Source of the DNA: Rhabdochlamydiaceae bacterium
Lineage (GTDB): Bacteria > Chlamydiota > Chlamydiia > Chlamydiales > Rhabdochlamydiaceae
Assembly: GCA_019745395.1 (NCBI GenBank)
Contig: JAIETG010000006.1
Span: 62,001 to 126,000 of the forward strand
Reading direction: 5' to 3'
Length of the DNA: 64,000 bases
Below are positions 57,136-64,000 of the stretch, piece by piece. The notes beneath the pieces were generated by a model. The model saw only the letters and a list, made by a program, of their open reading frames with translations. It ran no database searches and was not told the DNA's origin. A program made the position numbers and the translations under genes. Each line of letters opens with the position of its first letter. The first letter of the stretch is position 1.

Positions 57136-58875
57136 ATGAGTAGTATAATTCGCGTTCTTTCTGAACATACGATCAATCAAATTGCGGCTGGAGAAGTAAT
57201 TGAAAATCCGGCGTCCATTGTGAAAGAGCTGATAGAAAATGCTATAGATGCCAAAGCTTCTAAGATTGTGATAGAGGTGTCGGGAGGGGGGCTTCAAAAA
57301 ATCTGTGTTTCTGATGATGGAACCGGTATGGGATCGGATGATGCTATTTTATGTTTGCAAAGACATGCTACGTCGAAAATTCGTCAAGCAGAAGATCTTT
57401 CTGTTATTAGTACAATGGGCTTTAGAGGAGAGGCTTTAGCTTCCATTGCAGCGATTTCTAAAATGACACTTTTAACGAGCCCAGCATCTGGTCTTGGAAC
57501 GCAAGTGGAAGTGGAAGCTGGGGTTATAAAAGAAGTAAAACCTTGTGCTCGAAATCAAGGGACGAGTATCGAAGTGCGTCAGCTTTTTTATAATGTTCCA
57601 GCGCGTAGAAAATTTCAAAAGTCCCCGGCTCTATGTTTGGCAGATATGATCAAGATGATCACTCAGCTTAGCTTAGCTTACCCTTCGATTGGCTTTGAGT
57701 TGTATGATTCAGGAGAGCAGCGCCTTCGCTTGATAAAAAAAGAAGGCGACTTTTTACAAATGCTACAAGAAAGGGTGAAGCAGGTTTTGGGAGAGGACTT
57801 TTTGGAAGAAGCTTTTATTGTAGAAGCAAAAGAAGAGCCTTTTACATTTCGTGGGATTTTAGGAAGTGTGCAAAATACACGACCTAATCGAGCTCAACAA
57901 TATTCCTTTCTCAATGAGCGATCGATTCTTTGTCCGACGCTTTCTTTTGCTGTAAAAGAAGCTTTTGGAACGAGAATTGCTCAGGATCGTTTTCCTATTT
58001 ATGTTCTTCATTTAGACATCCCGTCTTCTTTTATCGATGTAAACGTGCACCCACAAAAAAAAGAGGTGAGGCTACGAGAAGAAGGTTGGATTCGGAAAAA
58101 TTTGCAAGAGACAATTCAAAAGCAATTATTTTCTAAAGAAACAGCGCACCCATCACTTGCTTTTAATTTATTTTCCCCTGAAAGCTTTTTATCAAGACCA
58201 GAACCAGATGCAGTCCCAAGAGTTTTTGCAGAAGAGCAAAAGTTGTTTTTTCCTTTGGAGGCAGAGCAAATGCCGTTATTTGTGGAAAAGCAGATTACTC
58301 CGATGGGTCTCTATCGCCATTTTTTATGGATAGATGCATCTTCTACCAAGCATCTATCCTGGCCACTTCCTTCGGAGGGGATTTGGATCGTGGATTTAAA
58401 AGCTGCAAGTTCTCGCCTTTTATGGGAATCATTTTTGCAAGAAAAAGAAAAAGAGGCCCAAACTCTGCTTCTTCCTTTGACATTTTCTTGTTCTATAGCC
58501 GAAGCTGAAGAAATTTCCTCCCATTTTGAAGACCTTGAAAAAATGGGATTTTATTTAAGAAGTAGCGGGAAAAATAGTTTTTTTGTAGAAGCAATTCCCT
58601 CGCATCTGCAACAAGAAGAAGTTTTAGACTTTTTAAGAATGGTTTTTTTAGAGGATAAAAAAGAATCTTGGGAGTTAAGAAAAGAAAGATCTTTAGCTAG
58701 TGCATGCTGTCGAATTTTTTCTCTTCGTAGAGATGGGTATTTACTATCCCAAGCTTTGGAGATCTTTACTGCGTTAACAAAAATTAAAGCGCCTCTTTTA
58801 TGTCCGCTTGGGAACAAAACCATTATCTCTATGGAGGAGCATGAGCTGCAACAGTTGTTCGTTAAAAGAAGATAA
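57136..58875 (+). CDS. mutL: DNA mismatch repair protein MutL
   Basis: GHKL ATPase that links MutS to downstream repair. The 579 residues have IAAGEVIENPASIVKELIEN with the Mg-binding Asn, DDGTGMG, RHATSK, MGFRGEALASIA, and the C-terminal dimerisation domain ending with CPLGNKTI, where relatives have C-P-H-G-R-P. The endonuclease motif DQHAxxExxxxE, found in many bacterial MutL proteins, is not visible, so this copy is probably a non-nicking matchmaker. The next gene, pepP, starts inside its last 35 bases; mutL-pepP adjacency is also seen in Chlamydiaceae. Confidence 0.96.
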   Translation: MSSIIRVLSEHTINQIAAGEVIENPASIVKELIENAIDAKASKIVIEVSGGGLQKICVSDDGTGMGSDDAILCLQRHATSKIRQAEDLSVISTMGFRGEALASIAAISKMTLLTSPASGLGTQVEVEAGVIKEVKPCARNQGTSIEVRQLFYNVPARRKFQKSPALCLADMIKMITQLSLAYPSIGFELYDSGEQRLRLIKKEGDFLQMLQERVKQVLGEDFLEEAFIVEAKEEPFTFRGILGSVQNTRPNRAQQYSFLNERSILCPTLSFAVKEAFGTRIAQDRFPIYVLHLDIPSSFIDVNVHPQKKEVRLREEGWIRKNLQETIQKQLFSKETAHPSLAFNLFSPESFLSRPEPDAVPRVFAEEQKLFFPLEAEQMPLFVEKQITPMGLYRHFLWIDASSTKHLSWPLPSEGIWIVDLKAASSRLLWESFLQEKEKEAQTLLLPLTFSCSIAEAEEISSHFEDLEKMGFYLRSSGKNSFFVEAIPSHLQQEEVLDFLRMVFLEDKKESWELRKERSLASACCRIFSLRRDGYLLSQALEIFTALTKIKAPLLCPLGNKTIISMEEHELQQLFVKRR

Positions 58876-59932
58876 CCTTTTTGTGCAAAGAGTTTCTGCC
58901 TTGCAAAAGCAATTGGCAGATGGGCCTTGGGATGCTTGGTTAATAGAAGATCCTTTAGATTTGTATTATTTGACGGGTATGACTTTTTCTGTAGGAGAGC
59001 TTTGGATAGCCAAAGAAGCAGTTCTGCTTTTAGTCGATTCAAGGTATTTAGATAGTGCTAAGCAAAAGAGTTCTTTTCCTTGCTCCTTGAAATCTTGGGA
59101 CGCATCTACGGAATTTTTGAAAAAATGGTTGATCAAAAAAGTAGCTTTTGACAGTGCAAAAACTACAGTTGCAAGATCTGTAGATCTACAAAAGAAACTG
59201 GACTTTGTAAGTTGGAATGCCGTTTTACAAATTACGCAAACTCTGAGAGAAGTCAAAGGGGAAGATGAAAAGTCTCGTATTCGCCAAAGCGCGGCTCTTT
59301 TATGGGAGGGGTATCTATATATTAAGACTGTGCTTCGAGAGGGAATTACAGAAAAGGAAGTGGCAAAACTTTTTGAAATTTTTTGCTTGCAAAGAGGAGC
59401 TGACGGCTTAGCGTTTGAACCGATCATTGCTTTTGGAGAAAATAGCGCTCTTCCCCATTATAGAGCGGGAGGAAAAGCTTTGCAAAAAGGTGATGTGGTG
59501 CTTATTGATATTGGAATCGTATTTAAGCGCTATTGTTCTGATATGACTAGAGTTGTTTTTTGGGGAACTCCAGACCCTATGTTCATCCATTGGCTAGATC
59601 TAACTATTTCAGCAGCAAACGCGGCTCTAGCTTTGTGCAAGCCTGGGGCTTGTATTCGTAGTTTAGATAAAGCTGCTCGAGCAGTTTTCGAACGAGAAGG
59701 AGTGGAACCTTATTTTTTACACAGCTTAGGGCATGGGGTTGGCTTAGAGGTGCATGAGGCCCCTCGGATCCGGTTTGATGCTGAAGAGTCAGTTTTAAAA
59801 CCTGGGATGGTCATTACGATAGAGCCCGGTTTGTATTTGCTAGGAAAAGGGGGAGTGCGGTATGAAGATATGGTTGTCATTACAGATTCAGGGTATGAAA
59901 ATTTATTCCCGCTAGATAAGGCTTTTTTATGA
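58841..59932 (+). CDS. pepP: Xaa-Pro aminopeptidase
   Basis: Metallo-aminopeptidase (M24B) that frees an N-terminal residue before proline. The start is the ATG immediately after GGAGGAGC, inside the end of mutL, giving 363 residues. The pita-bread fold ligands are all present: Asp223 (IDIG), Asp234 (SDMTRV), His298 (LGHGVGLEVHE), Glu328 (IEPGLY) and Glu342 (RYEDM). The N-terminal creatinase-like domain has YYLTGMTFSVGELWI. The stop overlaps the adenylate cyclase start by 4 bases (ATGA). Cytoplasmic. Confidence 0.95.
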   Translation: MSCNSCSLKEDNLFVQRVSALQKQLADGPWDAWLIEDPLDLYYLTGMTFSVGELWIAKEAVLLLVDSRYLDSAKQKSSFPCSLKSWDASTEFLKKWLIKKVAFDSAKTTVARSVDLQKKLDFVSWNAVLQITQTLREVKGEDEKSRIRQSAALLWEGYLYIKTVLREGITEKEVAKLFEIFCLQRGADGLAFEPIIAFGENSALPHYRAGGKALQKGDVVLIDIGIVFKRYCSDMTRVVFWGTPDPMFIHWLDLTISAANAALALCKPGACIRSLDKAARAVFEREGVEPYFLHSLGHGVGLEVHEAPRIRFDAEESVLKPGMVITIEPGLYLLGKGGVRYEDMVVITDSGYENLFPLDKAFL

Positions 59933-62343
59933 GCATTCGCTATCGACTATTACTCATCGTAGGTCTTGTTACTAGTACAGTTTTTCTTTTGACATTTTTT
60001 TTGAATAGTAAGCTTTTCGAGCAACATCTTGCTCAGACTCAAAAAGAAGGGTTGCTGCTAAGAGAAAAGTCTGCCGAGACACGCAGAGTAAATGTGGAAA
60101 TCTTAACCCGCGATGCAATTGCTAAAAAACTTGCCAAGATCAACGCTCTTTTAGAGACAGTTACACAGTTTTCCTCTTTATCAGAATGGTTTGCTCCTAC
60201 TGCAGAAAATTTGCGCTCAGGAACGTGGGGACATGCGGCCAATTTTTTACAGAATGAAGACTGGGTACAATTTATTCAAAATACTTCAGGGGCTGAATTG
60301 CTTTCTTTGATAGCCCCAGAAACGGGAGCCTTTTTTCAAACCCAAGCAATTTCTTTAGAAGAAGGTCTTGCTTGGGTATATATTTTAGGCTCAGAGGTAT
60401 ATACAAGGCCTTATTTGGGAGTGCAAATCCCTTTAAAAGAGAGTGAAGACTTGTTGGAAGAAAATCCTAAACCCGCTGATGGATTTCCCGTTACATATGT
60501 CTTGTATTCTTTAGAGGAGCTTAACTCGATTTCTTTTCCCGCGAATTTTTTACAAGATAAGGATGCTATGCTTGCTGGCGCCTCGGCGCAAGGGTATGAG
60601 CTCGATATAGAAAAGTTTTTTACTTTTCTTTTAAGAGCTGTGAAGTTGGCTAGAAATCCAGAATGGAAGGCTCCGGAGCTTAAAACGCAAGAAGGAGCAG
60701 ATCAAGAGCTGGCTTCGAAAAATGCTTTTCATAAATTAACGCAAAAATATCAAGAAGAGACATTAGAATATTCTAGTGAACTATTTGCCATTGAAGAGGC
60801 TTTAGTTTTAAAACGTTTTCATTTTTTTGATTACAACCCTGAAGCTATGACGATTGTCGATCCACAAACACAGAAAGGTCGAGTCTTTTTTCTAAATTCT
60901 GTATTGGGATTTTCTAAACCTTTTTTCAAAGACCAAGAGTTCTTTCAGAAAAATCCTCCTTTAGAAGGATCTTATGTGTCTCCTGATAACACGATCATCA
61001 AGGGCCCGCATCCAAATCAAGCTCTTTTAGTAAACACTGCTTATTTGACATCGGAAGTGGATGGAAAAACGAAAAAAAGTCTTTTGACGATTGGATTCGA
61101 CATTAGTGATTTTTTGTATAATTTGGCTTATACTTCTGAACATTATGGGTGCATTATTAATGAAGGAGAAGTGTTAACTCAGGTGATTCCTTTTGGTGCT
61201 CCTTCGGTTTCTTTTCAAGAGATTCCTCATTTGATATCCGTTAATAAGTCCAATGTGGGTGTTTTTTCTTTAGGAGACGTAGAGTACTTTTATGTCACAA
61301 TGACTCCAGATCCAGACCGTGATAGTTATTTTTGTTTTTTTCTCCAGAAAGATAAGGAATATCGCTCTTTCACTAAGATTCAAGAAGATATTCAGGTGAT
61401 TTTACGCCATCTATGGATTCAAAGAACTTTATTAGGATTTTGTAGTTTAATAGTACTTTGGATTGTCTTGTTAGATCTTTCTAAGAAAATTACAGAACCT
61501 ATTAGGATGCTCTCTAGCTCTTTGAGATATGTAAAATATGGAGAGTGGGACAAAATTCAAATTCCTAAGATGCGCTTTAGTAAAAATAATGAGATCAGAC
61601 AGCTCGTTTCTTCCTTTGAGGATATGGTAGAAGGAATGAAAGAAAAAGAGAAAATGAGCACTGTTCTTAATAAAGTTGTGTCTAAAGAGATTGCGCAAGA
61701 GATTTTAAAAGGGGATGTACATCTAGGGGGAGAAGAAAAAGAAGTGACCATGTTATTTGCGGACATTCGAGGATTTACGCAGCTAACACAGAACATGGCT
61801 CCTCACGATATCATTCAGCTTCTTAATACATGTATGACGAAGCTATCCCAAGCTATTGAGGAGAATAAAGGAGTTATTGATAAGTATTTGGGAGATGGAG
61901 TTATGGCTCTATATGGCGCTCCCGTTGCTTATAAAGAAAGTCCATTGTGCGCTGTCATTTCTGCTATGCAAATGATCTCTATCTTAAATAAATGGGACGA
62001 GGAAAGAGTAAAATTGGGAGAAATTTCTTTAAATATTGGAGTTGGTATCCATACAGGAACTGTGTGTGCGGGAAACATGGGAGCTCAAAATCGTTTGAAC
62101 TATACGGTAATCGGCAGTCATGTCAATATGGCCTCTCGATTATGTTATGCAGCAGGTCCTGGAGAAATTTTAATTACAGAAGATACATACCTTCATCCCT
62201 GTGTACAAGAAAATATAGAGGTTGAAGACAAAGGACAGATGTCTTTTAAAGGCTTTGATGAGAAAAAGCAAGTCTATAAAGTAGTAGGCGTGAAAGATAA
62301 AAAAAATGGTACCGTCATGATTTTAAATGAGGATGAGGGATGA
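59929..62343 (+). CDS. Membrane-bound class III adenylate/guanylate cyclase
   Basis: An 804-residue receptor-type cyclase. It has a first membrane helix (about 5-24), a large periplasmic sensor region (about 25-495), a second helix (about 498-516), a HAMP linker (KKITEPIRMLSSSLRYVKYG) and a C-terminal cyclase domain. In the domain, FADIRGF and DKYLGDGVMALYG carry the two metal aspartates (612 and 656) with Lys652 as a base-selecting residue, and LNYTVIGSHVNMASRL supplies the transition-state Asn and Arg. The Lys/Thr pairing is that expected for class IIIb adenylate cyclases, so cAMP is the likely product. Overlaps its neighbours by 4 bases on both sides; a kinase gene follows. Confidence 0.92.
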   Translation: MSIRYRLLLIVGLVTSTVFLLTFFLNSKLFEQHLAQTQKEGLLLREKSAETRRVNVEILTRDAIAKKLAKINALLETVTQFSSLSEWFAPTAENLRSGTWGHAANFLQNEDWVQFIQNTSGAELLSLIAPETGAFFQTQAISLEEGLAWVYILGSEVYTRPYLGVQIPLKESEDLLEENPKPADGFPVTYVLYSLEELNSISFPANFLQDKDAMLAGASAQGYELDIEKFFTFLLRAVKLARNPEWKAPELKTQEGADQELASKNAFHKLTQKYQEETLEYSSELFAIEEALVLKRFHFFDYNPEAMTIVDPQTQKGRVFFLNSVLGFSKPFFKDQEFFQKNPPLEGSYVSPDNTIIKGPHPNQALLVNTAYLTSEVDGKTKKSLLTIGFDISDFLYNLAYTSEHYGCIINEGEVLTQVIPFGAPSVSFQEIPHLISVNKSNVGVFSLGDVEYFYVTMTPDPDRDSYFCFFLQKDKEYRSFTKIQEDIQVILRHLWIQRTLLGFCSLIVLWIVLLDLSKKITEPIRMLSSSLRYVKYGEWDKIQIPKMRFSKNNEIRQLVSSFEDMVEGMKEKEKMSTVLNKVVSKEIAQEILKGDVHLGGEEKEVTMLFADIRGFTQLTQNMAPHDIIQLLNTCMTKLSQAIEENKGVIDKYLGDGVMALYGAPVAYKESPLCAVISAMQMISILNKWDEERVKLGEISLNIGVGIHTGTVCAGNMGAQNRLNYTVIGSHVNMASRLCYAAGPGEILITEDTYLHPCVQENIEVEDKGQMSFKGFDEKKQVYKVVGVKDKKNGTVMILNEDEG

Positions 62344-63542
62344 TAAAACGAAGACTGGCTCTTATTTTGACTGCCGGTTCTGTTGTTTTAGGAGTTTTAT
62401 CCTACACTGCTTGGTGGCATCCTGCATGGACCTTGCTTTTTCCTCTGATTTCCTTGGCGATTTTCTATGAGATGTCAACAGCGAAACAAAAAAAACAAAA
62501 GCAAGATAAACAAGAGCAAGATCTCTTGCTAAATGCTTTAAGAGAAGGTGTGATTCTTCTTGATCAAGACGTTAAGATCGAGTTTATGAATTTCATGGCG
62601 GGACGGTTCTTAGGGGTTTCGAAAAAATTATTAGAAGGTCAATTTTTTCCCGAACATGGGAAATCTCTAATTTTTAGTAAGACCTATGAACTTGTGCTTT
62701 CTTCCAAACGCTTAAGTGCTCCTTTGACTGATTCTGTCGTTTTAGAAGGGGATAAAAAAATCCATTTAGATTTAATGGTCATTCCTAGGCTACAGGGCAA
62801 AAGATCCAGTCTCAAGGGTTTTTTTGTAATCTTCCAAGACACTTCTAGTGATTATAAGATGCTGGAAGTTGGCAAAGATTTTATTGCTAGCGCTTCTCAT
62901 GAATTAAAAACCCCAATTACAATCATTCGAGGATTTGCTGAGACTTTGCAAGATATGAAAAATCTTCCGCAAGATATGATGGATGACATTTTAGAAAAAA
63001 TCGTAAGAAATTGTCATAGAATGGATAATTTGGTGAAAAATCTGCTAACCTTAGCAGATATTGAAAATATTCCTCTGATGAATACTCAATATTGTGATCT
63101 GGAAGCGTTGTTGCAAGAATGCAAAAGGGTCGTTCTTTCTATATATCCTCTAGCGTCGATTCAAATACAGAAACCTTTAGGATCTATTACAGCAGAAGTG
63201 GATCCGGGCCTTTTAGAGCTTGCTATATTAAATCTTTTAGGAAACGCAGTGAAGTATTCTCAGTCACCGGCTCAGGTAAGTATTTCTATGCATCAAAATC
63301 CGGATGAGGTGCAAATATCGATCCGCGATCAAGGGGTAGGAATTTCCCCAGAGGACTTGGAGCATATCTTTGAGCGGTTTTATACGGTAAATAAGGCTCA
63401 TTCGCGAAAACTCGGAGGTGCTGGAATTGGTCTTTCTCTTGTAAAAACTATAGTAGAGAAGCACGAAGGAATTATTCAGGTAACTTCGGCTATTGGCAAA
63501 GGATCTACTTTTACAGTTTGTCTTCCACGATGTCATCATTAA
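62340..63542 (+). CDS. Sensor histidine kinase, PhoR-like
   Basis: A 400-residue two-component sensor. Two apolar segments (LALILTAGSVVLGVLSY and WTLLFPLISLAIFY) lie at the start, then a PAS-type domain (about 62-170), HisKA with the phosphorylated His187 in FIASASHELKTP, and HATPase with NLLGNAVKYS, DQGVGIS and GAGIGLSLVK. It has almost no periplasmic loop, so its signal is probably in the membrane or cytoplasm. It is coupled to the cyclase gene by ATGA. No response regulator is seen in the window; the partner would be elsewhere. Confidence 0.94.
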   Translation: MIKRRLALILTAGSVVLGVLSYTAWWHPAWTLLFPLISLAIFYEMSTAKQKKQKQDKQEQDLLLNALREGVILLDQDVKIEFMNFMAGRFLGVSKKLLEGQFFPEHGKSLIFSKTYELVLSSKRLSAPLTDSVVLEGDKKIHLDLMVIPRLQGKRSSLKGFFVIFQDTSSDYKMLEVGKDFIASASHELKTPITIIRGFAETLQDMKNLPQDMMDDILEKIVRNCHRMDNLVKNLLTLADIENIPLMNTQYCDLEALLQECKRVVLSIYPLASIQIQKPLGSITAEVDPGLLELAILNLLGNAVKYSQSPAQVSISMHQNPDEVQISIRDQGVGISPEDLEHIFERFYTVNKAHSRKLGGAGIGLSLVKTIVEKHEGIIQVTSAIGKGSTFTVCLPRCHH

Positions 63543-64000
63543 GAAGGGAAAGAAATCTCTAAAGGAATTTGGGTTTTTTGATCCTTATAAATCAACTTTT
63601 TTTGCTTGTCTTTTTGTTTAGCAAATTGCAAGAAAGGCTCAATCTGTTCAAATTGTCTTCCTCGAAGGGACAAGGAATACATCGAAAAAATCTTTTTTAG
63701 TTCTTCTTTTGTAAGGCTGTGTACCTTGTGATCCTTTTCCCATTTTGCATGCTCTAAAGAAATAATTTCTTGAGATAGTTCTTGCGTGAACAGGGTGTTT
63801 ATAATCAAAATATGAGCATGAGGAAAACTTGTCAAAGCAGGGTTTTTTTCTAAAAAGCAGCAAAAATCTTTTAAGGGTGGATATCCCTTATGTTGAGCTA
63901 AGTTGTAAAAACCAGATCCTTGTAGCATTTTATAAAAAATGGGTTGTAGCTGAGGATCTTTAGGGAAAAGATCAGAAATAACAATTGCGTCTTTTTTTTC
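63539..64000 (-). CDS. Unrecognised protein, C-terminal part (runs off the window)
   Basis: The minus-strand frame is open from base 64000 to the stop at 63539. Readable segments are KKDAIVISDLFPKDPQLQPIF at the edge, then AQHKGYPPLKDFCCFLEKNP, FPHAHILIINTLFTQEL and KEELKKIFSMYSLSLRGRQF. The internal Met at 63928 is not likely to be the true start, because the frame before it looks coding. The protein has an alternating strand-helix pattern and a Lys-rich tail. I do not recognise the family. Its end overlaps the histidine kinase gene by 4 bases, tail to tail. Confidence 0.6.
   Translation of the reverse strand, partial: EKKDAIVISDLFPKDPQLQPIFYKMLQGSGFYNLAQHKGYPPLKDFCCFLEKNPALTSFPHAHILIINTLFTQELSQEIISLEHAKWEKDHKVHSLTKEELKKIFSMYSLSLRGRQFEQIEPFLQFAKQKDKQKKLIYKDQKTQIPLEISFPS

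Overview
The window looks like a chromosome segment of a bacterium in the phylum Chlamydiae, most likely one of the amoeba- or arthropod-associated (environmental) lineages rather than the animal-pathogenic Chlamydiaceae. Three things in the sequence point there. DNA topoisomerase I carries a C-terminal SWIB domain. mutL-pepP and pcrA/uvrD-rpoN are adjacent, as in chlamydial genomes. The coding DNA is AT-rich and packed with short overlaps. PutA, a class III adenylate cyclase, GT92 glycosyltransferases and many recent gene remnants suggest a larger genome than that of the Chlamydiaceae. The genus assignment is inference.

Layout. 1-4.5 kb: a left-truncated aromatic amino acid permease, uvrB, a small hydrophobic ORF and a DUF1499 membrane protein. 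4.6-6.1 kb: two unrecognised Ser/Thr/Asn/Gln-rich proteins, each followed by a hairpin, that look like secretion substrates. 6.3-18.3 kb: topA-SWIB, an HExxH membrane protein, a tandem pair of membrane-anchored GH130-like proteins, bleomycin hydrolase, a double GNAT protein, rpoN and pcrA. 18.4-21.0 kb: an exported class II cAMP phosphodiesterase and an exported HEFGH metallopeptidase. 21.2-28.0 kb: a surface-glycan type cluster (galE, GT92, helical-repeat protein, GT92-HAD fusion, second galE) flanked by a decayed transposase. 28-36 kb: PutA, NamZ-like muramidase, groES-groEL behind a partial CIRCE operator, and a 2H phosphoesterase.

35.9-47.5 kb is the scar tissue of the window. It holds a DUF1697 pseudogene behind prmA, an ExoD-like protein, tRNA-Arg(ACG), a GloB-like hydrolase with a peroxiredoxin, two paralogous membrane sulfatases, two broken endonuclease/exonuclease/phosphatase genes and an IS701-type transposase remnant. 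47.7-64 kb: an MGDG-synthase-like glycosyltransferase, a lipase-like protein, enolase, rsgA, a SpoU methyltransferase, a membrane protein, a Myb-like protein, the CCA/poly(A) nucleotidyltransferase, mutL, pepP, adenylate cyclase and a histidine kinase. The last three genes are chained by 4-base overlaps or close coupling.

The most interesting candidate is the 414-residue protein at 54473-55717. It has an N-terminal region resembling two eukaryotic Myb/SANT repeats, a bipartite basic cluster resembling a nuclear localisation signal, a Ser/Thr-rich linker, a coiled-coil stretch and an acidic tail. This is the architecture expected of an effector acting in the host nucleus. Secondary candidates are the GT92-HAD fusion cluster, the pair of cAMP-making and cAMP-degrading enzymes, and a perfect 14-bp hairpin that buries the ribosome binding site of a membrane sulfatase. 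All functions are from reading the sequence and family knowledge; no database search was run.
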